This document shows, piece by piece, positions 9,505 to 17,885 of a stretch of DNA of 57,181 nucleotides (the stretch's first letter is position 1; each line of letters starts with the position of its first letter). The notes under the pieces were generated by a model that saw only the letters and a program-made list of their open reading frames with translations, had not been told where the DNA came from and made no database searches. The DNA is from Bacillota bacterium. Lineage in GTDB: Bacteria > Bacillota > JADQBR01. A program made the position numbers and the translations under genes. The stretch covers positions 1-57,181 of the forward strand of contig JADQBR010000001.1 of assembly GCA_016278515.1 (NCBI GenBank), given 5' to 3'.

Positions 9505-10032
9505 TCATTTTTTTGGAATAAAGTCAAAAATTTCACCGTTTTCCAGACTGATTACCAATGTTTTTAGCCATTCATAATATTCTTTAGCATTAGATAGCTT
9601 TACCATGTCTTTTTGAGCTTTTTCTTTAACTTCTAGGTTTTTGCTATTAGTCAGCTCTTTTAAAATAGGCTCGGCCTTTTTAATTGCTTCCATATTAAGC
9701 TCGATCTCCCGGAACCACATTTTACAATAGAAAGCCACAAAACTTTTAAAAAAGTCCGTCTGTGCTTCGTAAAGATCTTTCCGGACACCTTTTTCCCAGA
9801 CCTTGTTAATAAAATGATCATTCTCCAACTTTCTTACACCTGTGCTCATACTGGTCTTACTCATCCCCATAGCTTCCTTTAATTCATCAAGGGTCATGGG
9901 ACCATCACTAAAGTATAAAGTCGCATAGAGTCTACCAATTGAAGGGGGGATGCCGTAGAGGTCCATAGTATTGGCCATCATTGTGGTAATTTTATTACGG
10001 GCTTCTTCTAACTTCTCTTCATCTGTCTTCAT
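9505..10032 (-). CDS. gbsR: GbsR/MarR-family transcriptional regulator
   Basis: 175 aa. The winged-helix region (about residues 25-90) reads IPPSIGRLYATLYFSDGPMTLDELKEAMGMSKTSMSTGVRKLE in pieces typical of the GbsR branch of MarR regulators. The C-terminal helical part is rich in aromatic and acidic residues and would hold the ligand or dimer site. In B. subtilis GbsR represses gbsAB and the opuB importer and is relieved by choline. Here it is divergent from the ferredoxin-AOR-alcohol dehydrogenase operon and upstream of the choline-binding-like lipoprotein, the same logic with different enzymes. The 230-bp divergent region would carry its operators. Family assignment is firm; the ligand is inferred. 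Confidence 0.88.
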   Translation of the reverse strand: MKTDEEKLEEARNKITTMMANTMDLYGIPPSIGRLYATLYFSDGPMTLDELKEAMGMSKTSMSTGVRKLENDHFINKVWEKGVRKDLYEAQTDFFKSFVAFYCKMWFREIELNMEAIKKAEPILKELTNSKNLEVKEKAQKDMVKLSNAKEYYEWLKTLVISLENGEIFDFIPKK

Positions 10033-10262
10033 AAGCTGTCAACCTTTCTGAAGGAAATAAGATAACAGTATTAAGTATTATAATAACAAACGAATTTAAA
10101 ATCAAATATTGCATGTACAGTATAAACCGTATATAATTGATGCCAGTTGCTATTTTGATTTGTTTGTACAGTTTTTATTGTATAAATAGTATATATTGTA
10201 TTGCAACTATATTCAACTATTAATTTCAAGGCGCTATGTAACTTTCTGAAAGGGGGAGAAAA
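10033..10262. promoter_or_regulatory. Divergent control region between gbsR and the fdx-aor-adh operon
   Basis: On the plus strand TTGTAC (10164-10169), a 17-bp spacer and TAGTAT (10187-10192) form a candidate promoter. The octamer TGTACAGT occurs twice in direct orientation (10114-10121 and 10165-10172), the second overlapping the -35. Each is followed downstream by GTATATA (10129-10135 and 10189-10195). These are candidate operators for the GbsR-type regulator. No minus-strand promoter could be assigned with confidence. Confidence 0.5.
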
Positions 10263-10682
10263 ATGACAAAGAAGATTGTCGCAGATTTTAGTCTTTGCAC
10301 AGGATGTGCTATTTGCCTTCTTGCGTGCAGTGAAAGGGTTACCGGCGGATTTAACCCGCGATATGCATTAATGAGAATAGAAAATAAGATGGATGGTTTG
10401 GTTAATGAACCAATTCTATGCTCTCAATGCACTAATGCTTATTGCCAGCAGGTTTGCCCAGTCAATGCGATTGAAGTAGTAAATAACGATCAGGTACTGA
10501 AGATTAATCAGGATAAATGCAACGGCTGCGGTTTATGTGAAAAATATTGTCCCCACGATGTAATTGTTATCCATGATAAACGGGCTGCAAAGTGTGATCT
10601 TTGTGATGGGGAAGTACGATGCGTATCACAATGTCCCACTGGTGCCCTGCAGTTGGTTGAGAGGGGGGAATTACATGAATAG
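10263..10682 (+). CDS. Four-cluster 4Fe-4S ferredoxin, electron-transfer partner of AOR
   Basis: 139 aa with 16 cysteines arranged as HycB/AorA-type polyferredoxins: CTGCAICLLAC, CSQCTNAYCQQVCP, CNGCGLCEKYCP and CDLCDGEVRCVSQCP. This fits four [4Fe-4S] clusters. Such proteins form the small electron-carrying subunit of multi-subunit aldehyde oxidoreductases and related enzymes. The AOR gene starts inside its stop region (ATG 10675 against stop 10680-10682), so the two are translationally coupled, which supports a physical complex. The ribosome site AAAGGGGGAG is strong. The final acceptor, a soluble ferredoxin or another oxidoreductase, is not shown here. Confidence 0.92.
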   Translation: MTKKIVADFSLCTGCAICLLACSERVTGGFNPRYALMRIENKMDGLVNEPILCSQCTNAYCQQVCPVNAIEVVNNDQVLKINQDKCNGCGLCEKYCPHDVIVIHDKRAAKCDLCDGEVRCVSQCPTGALQLVERGELHE

Positions 10683-12516
10683 AGGATACACCGGTAAAGT
10701 TCTTCATATTAACCTATCCAACGGTGACTCAGAAATACGCCAAATACCGGAGAGAGTATTAGAGGATTATGTGGGCGGCAAAGGTTTAGCCGCATGGCTG
10801 CTGTTCAACTCCTGTGCAAAAAGGATTGATCCCCTTGGACCTGAAAACCCAGTAATATTTGCCGCCGGACCATTGACCGGCAGCAACGCACCGGCTACAA
10901 GAGGAGTGGTAGTTACCTGCTCACCCCTGACCGGATTGTTTGTAGATTCATATTATGGTGGTCATTTTGCTCAGGAAATTAAATATGCCGGATATGATGC
11001 CATAGTCCTAACCGGGCAAGCGGAGGCGCCTGTTTATCTTTATATTGAGGATAATGAGGTTCAGATAAGAGATGCTGATCAACTTTGGGGGTTAGATACC
11101 TTTCAGACTAATGGAACTATAAAAAAGGAATTGGCGGATGATACCGTAAAGGTTGCTTCTATCGGCCCTGCGGGTGAGAATCTAGTACCTTTTGCATTGG
11201 TATCTTGTGAATACAACCGCCAGGCAGGCCGTGGGGGAGTCGGTGCTGTATTAGGCAGTAAGAATTTAAAGGCAGTAGCGGTTAAAGGTGGGGGAACCGT
11301 TGGGGTAAATGATAGAAATGCATTCTTCCAAGCGGTGAACCAGGCACGAAACGAATTGGCAGCAGATGCTACTTGTCAAGAATTGACTCGAGCAGGAACA
11401 GCTTCATCACTTTGGTTTGCAAACGAACAAGGACTGCTGCCGGTTCACAATTATCAAAACGGCCAATTTAATCCTAAGGGTTTGGCAGAGGACGCCCAGA
11501 AGGATCAGTTCTGGTTAAGGGATGTTGGTTGTGCATCGTGTCCTATCAGATGCAGTAAAATTGGGGTCATAACCTCCGGTAAAAGGTCGGGCACAATTTC
11601 CGACATCGTAGAATATGAAACTGCAGCTTTAATGGGAGTAAATCTAGGCTTAGAGGATATTAGGGAAGTAGCTTATTTGGTTAATCTCTGTGATGCATTA
11701 GGATTAGATGGGATGTCAACGGGAAGCGTATTGGGTTTTGCTATGGAATGTTTCGAAGACGGCATATTAAATAGTTCAGATTATGGTCAGATAAATCTTA
11801 CCTTTGGTTCAAAGGAGCATTTGGATATAGTTATTAAACAAATAGCGTTTCGACAAGGCCCTTTGGGTAGACTTTTAAGTCAAGGCACTGCCAGGGCTGC
11901 TCAAGAGCTTGGCTCGAATGCGGAGGACAAAGCTGTCCATGTAAAAAGGATGGATTTTCCAGCTTGGGGCCCACGAGGGGTACCGGGTATGGGGTTAGCA
12001 TACCTAACGGCGGATCGTGGTGCTTGCCATCAGAGGGCATTTCCTGTCGGAAATGAAGCCGGAGGTGAACCTTGGAATGGTCAGCAGGTAGAGCGCTTGG
12101 CCGTTAAGGGTAAGGCGGAAATAGTAGTTCAACAACAGAACTATTCAGCTTCTCTGGACACGTTGGTCAAATGTGATTTCGGTTCGTTTGGGATTTCTCA
12201 AGAAAGCTACATTGAGTTGTACGAAGCTGCAACAGGGGATGCCATGTGTGAAGGCAGGCTGCTGGCGATTGGAGAACGGATTTGGAACCTAACCCGCTTG
12301 TTCAACCTACGACAGGGCATGTCAACAGAAGATGAGAAGCTGCCACAAAGGTGTTTAGAGCCGCTGCCTGATGGACCGGCTCAAGGTCATAAATTTACTA
12401 AAGAAGATCAACAGCTAATGCTTCAGGAATATTATGAAATTCGTGGCTGGGATAATTTAGGTCAGCCGCGCCAAGATAAATTAATTCAGCTAAATATTAA
12501 AGAGGAGGTCTTTTAA
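10675..12516 (+). CDS. aor: Tungsten/molybdopterin aldehyde:ferredoxin oxidoreductase
   Basis: 613 aa. AOR-family enzymes oxidise aldehydes to carboxylates with a bis-pterin tungsten (or molybdenum) cofactor and one [4Fe-4S] cluster. The cluster ligands are C286, C289 and C293 in CASCPIRC, and C500 in LVKCDFGSF, nearly the same numbering as Pyrococcus AOR as I recall it. Pterin-binding stretches include FAAGPLTGSNAPATRG, CEYNRQAGRGGVGAVLGSKN and GMGLAYLTADRGACHQR. The start at ATG 10675 has GAGGGGGG ahead and gives the family N-terminus GYTGKVLHINL; an upstream extension to 10564 overlaps the ferredoxin gene and is rejected. It ends directly at the alcohol dehydrogenase ATG. Given its neighbours, betaine aldehyde is a reasonable substrate, but this is inference. 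Confidence 0.95.
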   Translation: MNRGYTGKVLHINLSNGDSEIRQIPERVLEDYVGGKGLAAWLLFNSCAKRIDPLGPENPVIFAAGPLTGSNAPATRGVVVTCSPLTGLFVDSYYGGHFAQEIKYAGYDAIVLTGQAEAPVYLYIEDNEVQIRDADQLWGLDTFQTNGTIKKELADDTVKVASIGPAGENLVPFALVSCEYNRQAGRGGVGAVLGSKNLKAVAVKGGGTVGVNDRNAFFQAVNQARNELAADATCQELTRAGTASSLWFANEQGLLPVHNYQNGQFNPKGLAEDAQKDQFWLRDVGCASCPIRCSKIGVITSGKRSGTISDIVEYETAALMGVNLGLEDIREVAYLVNLCDALGLDGMSTGSVLGFAMECFEDGILNSSDYGQINLTFGSKEHLDIVIKQIAFRQGPLGRLLSQGTARAAQELGSNAEDKAVHVKRMDFPAWGPRGVPGMGLAYLTADRGACHQRAFPVGNEAGGEPWNGQQVERLAVKGKAEIVVQQQNYSASLDTLVKCDFGSFGISQESYIELYEAATGDAMCEGRLLAIGERIWNLTRLFNLRQGMSTEDEKLPQRCLEPLPDGPAQGHKFTKEDQQLMLQEYYEIRGWDNLGQPRQDKLIQLNIKEEVF

Positions 12517-13692
12517 ATGAGAATTGAACAAATGCAAAAAATGAGTGTCTTTGAGGTTCCTACGGTCATGAAACACAGCTTGGGGGCTATAAAGGAGCTA
12601 GGAAACGAAGTAAAGAACTTGGGGATTTCAAAGCCTTTAATTGTTACAGATAAGGGAGTAAAGGCTGCAGGGCTGGTAGAACCGGCAGAACGCAGTTTAA
12701 AGGAAGCAGGCGTCCCTTATGTAATCTATGATGGTGTTGTTGCCAATCCACCTTTGGAAGTAGTGGCAAAGGGAACCGGCACTTACAAGAATGAGGGCTG
12801 TGACGGAATGATAGCAATAGGCGGCGGCAGTTCTATGGACACTGCCAAGGCAATTGGTGTGGAAGTGGCCCATGGAGAATCTGTCTTGGCGTACGAATGT
12901 GCTGAAGGGAAAAAGCCGTTGACTAAGAGGATACCGCCATTAGTGACAGTTCCAACCACGGCGGGTACGGGTAGTGAGGTAACCCTTTGGGCAGTAATTA
13001 CTGACCCTGCAAGGGAGTTTAAATTTAATACCGGAGGGCCATTAATCGCAGCCCACTTGACTTTAATTGACCCGGAGCTTCATGTTACCATGCCTGCGGG
13101 AGTGACAGCAGGAACTGGTATGGATGCATTATGTCATGCAATTGAATGCTATACTTGTCACTATGCCCAACCTCAAACAGATGCGGTTGCACTATTGGCA
13201 ATAGAATATGCCGGCAAATATCTTCGGCGGGCCGTAGCTAATGGTCAAGATTTAGAAGCACGCTACGGAATGGCTATGTCGGCTATGCTGGCAGGGTTGG
13301 CCTACGGCAGTGAGAGTGCAGGTGCTGTACATGCCATGACTCAAACTTTAGGCGGTATTGTTCCTGTAGCCCATGGAGCCGCGGTGGCCGCCACATTAGC
13401 ACCGGTTATGGAGTACAATTGGATAGGCGATCCGGAAAAATTTGCTAGAATAGCGCAAGCTCTAGGCGTGGATACATTTGGGATTGATGTCCATGATGCC
13501 GCACGAGCGTCGGTGGAAGCTGTACGAAATTTGGCAGAAGACATTGCAGTTCCGACTTTAAGTGATTTAGGCGTAAAAGAAGAAATGATTCCCCGCTTGG
13601 CAAAAGAGGCGGAAAACGATCCCCAGACAATAGGCAATCCACGGGATATAAATGCTAAAGGTTATGAGGAGATTTATAGAAACTGCTTCTAA
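12517..13692 (+). CDS. Iron-type (group III) alcohol dehydrogenase, candidate choline dehydrogenase
   Basis: 391 aa. The NAD-binding glycine-rich loop is GGGSSMDTAKA and the second signature is PTTAGTGSEVT. Metal ligands fit Asp203 and His207 in GMDALCHAIECY, and His272 and His286 in AVHAMTQTLGGIVPVAHG, with the spacing of the FucO family. The Bacillus choline dehydrogenase GbsB is a member of this same family. The ATG immediately follows the AOR stop codon with AGAGGAGGT upstream, so the alcohol and aldehyde oxidation steps are co-expressed. Likely reaction: choline to betaine aldehyde with NAD. A general short-chain alcohol dehydrogenase is the alternative. A strong terminator follows. Confidence 0.93.
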   Translation: MRIEQMQKMSVFEVPTVMKHSLGAIKELGNEVKNLGISKPLIVTDKGVKAAGLVEPAERSLKEAGVPYVIYDGVVANPPLEVVAKGTGTYKNEGCDGMIAIGGGSSMDTAKAIGVEVAHGESVLAYECAEGKKPLTKRIPPLVTVPTTAGTGSEVTLWAVITDPAREFKFNTGGPLIAAHLTLIDPELHVTMPAGVTAGTGMDALCHAIECYTCHYAQPQTDAVALLAIEYAGKYLRRAVANGQDLEARYGMAMSAMLAGLAYGSESAGAVHAMTQTLGGIVPVAHGAAVAATLAPVMEYNWIGDPEKFARIAQALGVDTFGIDVHDAARASVEAVRNLAEDIAVPTLSDLGVKEEMIPRLAKEAENDPQTIGNPRDINAKGYEEIYRNCF

Positions 13693-13739
13693 AATAAAAC
13701 AGGGTGTTCGAATAAGGACATGAATAGCTAAACTTGGCC

Positions 13740-13777
13740 AAAAGCTGCTGGCATTAAATACTGTCAGCAGCTTTTTT
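13740..13777 (+). terminator. Intrinsic terminator of the fdx-aor-adh operon
   Basis: AAAGCTGCTGGCA (13741-13753) pairs with TGTCAGCAGCTTT (13762-13774) with one G-U pair and runs into TTTTTT. The remainder of the 356-bp gap 13693-14048 holds the next promoter and leader. Confidence 0.9.
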
Positions 13778-13902
13778 GGGTCGTGTTGTAGCATTTGGGA
13801 AGATATGCCCACATTTGGCACATAAAACTAAGCTAAACGGAAATGATTATTATTAGGGCCTATAAGGAAAGGCAGGAACTTTCTGAGACAAGTCACATAG
13901 AG

Positions 13903-13932
13903 TTGACGTTTTCCTTAATAAGTTATTAAAAT
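13903..13932 (+). promoter_or_regulatory. Promoter of proX-proV-proW
   Basis: TTGACG (13903-13908), an 18-bp spacer and TAAAAT (13927-13932). It lies about 115 bp ahead of the binding-protein start, leaving a structured leader. Confidence 0.55.
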
Positions 13933-13972
13933 AATATGGTGGGTACTGTTTTATAATAGCAAGTATTTAAGA

Positions 13973-14022
13973 ATGGGCTAAAAATAAGTGGTGCGAGGTA
14001 TATAAGCCCATTGTTAGCCCAT
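13973..14022 (+). promoter_or_regulatory. proX leader with alternative hairpins
   Basis: ATGGGCTAA (13973-13981) can pair perfectly with TTAGCCCAT (14014-14022), or over seven pairs with AAGCCCAT (14004-14011). The two partners exclude each other. The ribosome site TAAGGAGG (14031-14038) stands just downstream. No T-run follows, so any control would act on translation or RNA stability. Not a recognised riboswitch class. Confidence 0.4.
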
Positions 14023-14048
14023 GGAAAAATTAAGGAGGTTAAATTTTT

Positions 14049-14951
14049 ATGAAGTTAAGCAACAAGAAAGTTACCATTTTAGTGACAATTATTTTAGGCC
14101 TTAGCCTAATGCTGGCAGCAGGTTGTACACAAACTGCCGACCAAGATTCCAAAGATAATGGTCAAGAGCAAGAGGCGAAAGGTACGGTTAAGCTAGCATA
14201 TGTCAATTGGGCAGAAGGTGTGGCCATGACAAATTTAGCCCAAGCAATTTTAGAGGATGAAATGGGTTATAGTGTGGAAACAACGATGGCCGATCCGGCA
14301 CCAGTTTTTACTTCTATTGCCAACGGTGACCAGGATGCATTCTTGGACGCATGGCTTCCGGTAACCCACGAAACTTACATGGAAGAATATGGGGATGACT
14401 TAGTAGACTTAGGTTATAATTTTGAGGGTGCGCGTATAGGACTAGTTGTTCCTCAGTACGTAGACATTAACAGTATTGAGGAAATGAACAGCGTTAAAGA
14501 TAAATTTAACGGGCAAATTGTTGGAATTGACTCGGGTGCCGGTATTATGGGTGCTACTGAGACTGCCATTAGCGAATATGGGCTTGATTACGAATTGGTT
14601 GCAGGAAGTGGACCGGCCATGACTGCGGCACTTAAAGATGCCGTTGAGAATGATGAATGGGTGGCTGTAACAGGATGGAAACCTCACTGGAAATTCGCTC
14701 GTTGGAACTTGAAGTTTTTAGAAGATCCTAAAAAGATTTATGGTGCTGTAGAGAATGTCCACACCGTGGCACGAAAAGGCTTGGAAGATGACATGCCCGA
14801 AGTTGCCCAGTTCTTAAAGAACTTTAAGTTAAATGACCAGCAGCTTGGAAGCTTAATGGGCATTATAGCAGATAGTGATGGAGACGCTATTGATGCTGCA
14901 AGGGACTGGATGAAAGAAAATGGGGATTTAGTAAAAAGCTGGATAGAATAG
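14049..14951 (+). CDS. proX: Glycine betaine/proline-betaine binding lipoprotein (OpuAC/ProX)
   Basis: 300 aa. The signal peptide carries KLSNKK then a hydrophobic run ending in the lipobox LAAGC, so the protein is anchored outside the membrane. The OpuAC domain spans about residues 45-295. Likely betaine cage tryptophans are in VNWAEG, DAWLPVTH and GWKPHWKF, the standard Firmicute glycine-betaine binder pattern, unlike the ChoX-like lipoprotein at 8404-9390. The ribosome site AAGGAGG is ideal. It heads the proX-proV-proW operon, and a 15-bp hairpin between proX and proV probably lowers expression of the ATPase and permease relative to the binder. Ligand choice is by family resemblance. Confidence 0.94.
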   Translation: MKLSNKKVTILVTIILGLSLMLAAGCTQTADQDSKDNGQEQEAKGTVKLAYVNWAEGVAMTNLAQAILEDEMGYSVETTMADPAPVFTSIANGDQDAFLDAWLPVTHETYMEEYGDDLVDLGYNFEGARIGLVVPQYVDINSIEEMNSVKDKFNGQIVGIDSGAGIMGATETAISEYGLDYELVAGSGPAMTAALKDAVENDEWVAVTGWKPHWKFARWNLKFLEDPKKIYGAVENVHTVARKGLEDDMPEVAQFLKNFKLNDQQLGSLMGIIADSDGDAIDAARDWMKENGDLVKSWIE

Positions 14952-14957
14952 GTTAAC

Positions 14958-15002
14958 TAAATAATCCCTGGCTTAGCCAGGGATTATTTAAACATTTTTT
15001 TT
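14958..15002 (+). terminator. Partial terminator/attenuator between proX and proV
   Basis: A perfect 15-bp stem (14958-14972 with 14976-14990, loop TTA) is followed by AACA and eight T residues. It lies inside an apparent operon, so it probably terminates only part of the transcripts or protects the 3' end of proX mRNA. Confidence 0.8.
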
Positions 15003-15020
15003 ATATTAAGGAGGGAAACA

Positions 15021-16205
15021 ATGCCCAAGATAGAGGTTAAAAATATATATAAAATCTTTGGGTCTCGGCCTAAAAGTATTTTCCCCCATTTGGAAAAAGG
15101 TATGTCCAAAGATGAAATTCTTGAAAAAACTGGGCATACAGTTGGTATTAATAGTGCCAGTTTCCAAGTGGAAGAGGGAGAAACCTTTGTAATTATGGGT
15201 TTATCCGGAAGTGGTAAGTCCACTTTGATTAGGTGCCTAAACCGTCTTATTGAGCCTACTGCAGGTGAAGTCTTGATTGACGGAGAGAATATCCTGGAGG
15301 CAAGCCATCAAGAATTGTTAAGAATGCGGCAGAAAAAAATGGCCATGGTTTTTCAACGATTTGCGCTATTCCCGCATCGCACAATAGTGACTAATGTAGA
15401 GTATGGCTTAGAAATCCAAGGTGTAGAGGACCAGATACGCAGGGAGAAGGCATATGAGGTTCTTGAAATGGTAGGACTTAAAGGCTATGAAGAGAGTATG
15501 CCCGACCAGCTTAGCGGTGGAATGCAGCAACGTGTAGGACTGGCCCGTGCGTTGGCTACGGATCCTGATGTTTTATTGATGGACGAAGCATTTAGCGCGT
15601 TGGACCCGCTAATCAAAAAGGAAATGCAGGATGAGTTGTTAGAACTGCAAGCAAAAATGCATAAAACAATTATTTTTATTACACATGACTTGGATGAGGC
15701 ATTAAAACTTGGCGATAGAATTGCTGTTATGAAGGACGGGAAAATTGTACAAATAGGTACCCCTGAAGAGATACTCACTGATCCGGCCAATGCTTACGTT
15801 AAGGAATTTGTGCAGGATGTTGACAGAACAAAGATAATAACAGCAGCAACAATTATGAGGAAACCAGATGCAGTAATGGCCCCTAAAGAGGGGCCGAGGG
15901 TTGCTGTGAGAAAAATGGAAGAGGCTGGGATATCCAGTATTTACGTGACAGGTAAAGATAAGTACTTGAAAGGACTTGTTCGCATAGAAGATGCGGTGAG
16001 GCTGGCCAAAGAAGGTAAGGATAATCTTGAAGAGGTAATTATTAAAGACATTCCAACTACCGCTCCGGATACACCTATGGTTGATTTGTTGCCAGTTGCC
16101 GCTACGACCTCTTATCCTATTGTGGTAGTAGATGAGGACAACAAAATGTTGGGAATAATTGTTAGAGTGTCAGTGATTTCAGGAATTATAGGACGGGGGG
16201 ATTAG
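15021..16205 (+). CDS. proV: Glycine betaine ABC transporter ATPase with CBS domains
   Basis: 394 aa; energises uptake of glycine betaine and related compounds. Walker A is GLSGSGKST (residues 60-68), the ABC signature is LSGGMQQR near residue 164, and Walker B is LLMDEAFSALDP. The N-terminal extension with SRPKSIFPHLEKG is typical of OpuAA/ProV. A tandem CBS region occupies about residues 280-394; in related transporters it senses ionic strength or nucleotides such as c-di-AMP. A DarA-type c-di-AMP receptor is also encoded in this window, but no direct link is shown. The permease gene follows after two bases. Confidence 0.96.
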   Translation: MPKIEVKNIYKIFGSRPKSIFPHLEKGMSKDEILEKTGHTVGINSASFQVEEGETFVIMGLSGSGKSTLIRCLNRLIEPTAGEVLIDGENILEASHQELLRMRQKKMAMVFQRFALFPHRTIVTNVEYGLEIQGVEDQIRREKAYEVLEMVGLKGYEESMPDQLSGGMQQRVGLARALATDPDVLLMDEAFSALDPLIKKEMQDELLELQAKMHKTIIFITHDLDEALKLGDRIAVMKDGKIVQIGTPEEILTDPANAYVKEFVQDVDRTKIITAATIMRKPDAVMAPKEGPRVAVRKMEEAGISSIYVTGKDKYLKGLVRIEDAVRLAKEGKDNLEEVIIKDIPTTAPDTPMVDLLPVAATTSYPIVVVDEDNKMLGIIVRVSVISGIIGRGD

Positions 16206-16207
16206 AA

Positions 16208-17035
16208 ATGTTTACGTTGCATATTGGGCCTGCTTTTGAAGCCCTAATTGATTGGTTGACCGATAACTTTTCTGGTGTATTTGATCTAATTAGAAAAGTT
16301 TTAATGTCTGGTATTACCGGTTTGGAGGATATTTTGCTGTTCCTGCCGTCACTTATATTAATAGTGATTTTTGCACTGGTAGCGTGGAAGATTGCCGGCA
16401 GAGGTGTCGCGGCTTTCACATTATTAGGATTTTTACTTATTGTAGGTATGGAATTATGGCCTCAAACCATGAAGACACTAGCTCTGGTAATGGCTTCCGC
16501 ATTAATAGCATTAGTGATAGGAATACCGTTGGGTATCTGGGCTGCAAGGAATGATATGGTAGAAAAATTTGTAAGGCCTGTTTTGGATTTCATGCAGACC
16601 ATGCCTGCATTTGTATACTTAATCCCAGCTGTTTTATTCTTCAAATTGGGTAAAGTACCGGGTGCTGTTGCGACAGTTATTTTTTCCATGCCCCCGGCAG
16701 TTAGATTAACTAATTTGGGAATTCGTCAAGTACCTGAGGATGTGGTCGAAGCGGCTAAATCTTTCGGTTCCACCCCTAGGCAGCTTTTATACAAAGTACA
16801 GCTGCCCATAGCAACTCCAACCATTCTCGCCGGTGTTAACCAGACGATAATGTTGGCGCTATCGATGGTGGTTATTTCTGCGATGATTGGGGCAGGTGGA
16901 TTAGGTAGTGAAGTGTTAAAAGGTATTACTCAATTGAAAATAGGATTGGGGTTTGAAAGTGGTATTGCAGTTGTAATTTTGGCAATGATATTAGATAGAA
17001 TTACCCAAGCCCTAGGTGGAACAAAATCCAAATAA
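16208..17035 (+). CDS. proW: Glycine betaine ABC transporter permease
   Basis: 275 aa integral membrane protein with about six to seven hydrophobic segments. The EAA-type cytoplasmic loop, which contacts the ATPase, is seen as VPEDVVEAAKSFGSTPRQLLYKVQLP, with the helper motif AKSFG and the conserved glycine. The sequence belongs to the OpuAB/ProW type, with no fused binding domain. It is the only permease of the island, so both lipoproteins, the OpuAC-like and the ChoX-like, may dock to it. A terminator follows. Confidence 0.95.
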   Translation: MFTLHIGPAFEALIDWLTDNFSGVFDLIRKVLMSGITGLEDILLFLPSLILIVIFALVAWKIAGRGVAAFTLLGFLLIVGMELWPQTMKTLALVMASALIALVIGIPLGIWAARNDMVEKFVRPVLDFMQTMPAFVYLIPAVLFFKLGKVPGAVATVIFSMPPAVRLTNLGIRQVPEDVVEAAKSFGSTPRQLLYKVQLPIATPTILAGVNQTIMLALSMVVISAMIGAGGLGSEVLKGITQLKIGLGFESGIAVVILAMILDRITQALGGTKSK

Positions 17036-17044
17036 CTTACTAGA

Positions 17045-17072
17045 TGGTTGGGTAACTGCCCAACCACTTTTT
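17045..17072 (+). terminator. Intrinsic terminator of proX-proV-proW
   Basis: TGGTTGGG (17045-17052), loop TAACTG, CCCAACCA (17059-17066), then CTTTTTAT. Confidence 0.85.
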
Positions 17073-17169
17073 ATATCCTATGAGGATTATTAAAGGCATT
17101 CAATGCTTTTTCGGTCTGATTAGGCAGGAAATTACCAAATAAAAAAGAAGTACTAAGGGTGTGTGTTCG

Positions 17170-17190
17170 AAGAATATTTTAAATATTCTT
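17170..17190. promoter_or_regulatory. Palindrome in the tal leader
   Basis: AAGAATATTT (17170-17179) and AAATATTCTT (17181-17190) are perfect inverted copies around one T. It lies 43 bp before the tal start and could be an operator or an AT-rich hairpin. No regulator is assigned. Confidence 0.4.
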
Positions 17191-17232
17191 TGGAAACAAC
17201 GGTTAAAACAATATAATGAGGAGATGTTTTTA

Positions 17233-17880
17233 ATGCGGTTGTTTATCGACACAGCTAACGTTGAGCATATTCGTGAAATCAGTCAAATGGGAGTGATTTC
17301 CGGGGTTACCACCAATCCTTCCTTGATAGCAAAAGAAGGACGTAATTTTCAGGAAGTGGTAAAGGAAATTACCGGTATTGTAGATGGGCCTATTAGTGCA
17401 GAAGTTATCAGCTTACATGTATCTGAGATGATTAGCGAGGCTGAACAACTAGCCAAAATTCATCCCAATGTAGTAATTAAGCTTCCAATGACCGGGCCAG
17501 GCATGGCAGCTGCCGGCAGCTTGAAAAAAATGGGGATAAAGACCAATGTGACGTTAGTTTTTTCGGCTAACCAGGCGCTAATGGCTGCTAGGGCCGGTGC
17601 GACTTATGTCAGCCCATTTGTAGGTCGATTGGACGATATTGGACAGGACGGTCTGGTTGTGGTTAAAGATACTGTGGATATTTTTGCTCAGTATGGTCTG
17701 GAAACGGAAGTTATTGCAGCAAGCATTCGCCACCCTGAACATGTTAGAGGCGCTGCGTTATGCGGCTCTCATATTGCAACAATTCCGTACAAGGTGCTTA
17801 AACAAATGCTTAATCACCCTCTGACCGATACTGGAATTGAAAATTTTTTGGCAGACTGGGAGACAGTGAAAAATAAATAA
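17233..17880 (+). CDS. tal: Transaldolase / fructose-6-phosphate aldolase (TalC type)
   Basis: 215 aa, the length of the short transaldolase (FSA/TalC) subfamily. Family strings: [26 protein letters not shown], the Schiff-base lysine in VVIKLPMT near residue 85, and [14 protein letters not shown]. It transfers a dihydroxyacetone unit between sugar phosphates in the non-oxidative pentose phosphate pathway; a fructose-6-phosphate aldolase activity cannot be excluded. ATG 17233 has GAGGAGAT upstream; an in-frame GTG at 17161 adds 24 residues translated from a palindromic leader and is rejected. Between fba and glpX this gene is at its Bacillus position apart from the betaine island. Confidence 0.93.
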   Translation: MRLFIDTANVEHIREISQMGVISGVTTNPSLIAKEGRNFQEVVKEITGIVDGPISAEVISLHVSEMISEAEQLAKIHPNVVIKLPMTGPGMAAAGSLKKMGIKTNVTLVFSANQALMAARAGATYVSPFVGRLDDIGQDGLVVVKDTVDIFAQYGLETEVIAASIRHPEHVRGAALCGSHIATIPYKVLKQMLNHPLTDTGIENFLADWETVKNK

Positions 17881-17885
17881 CAAAC

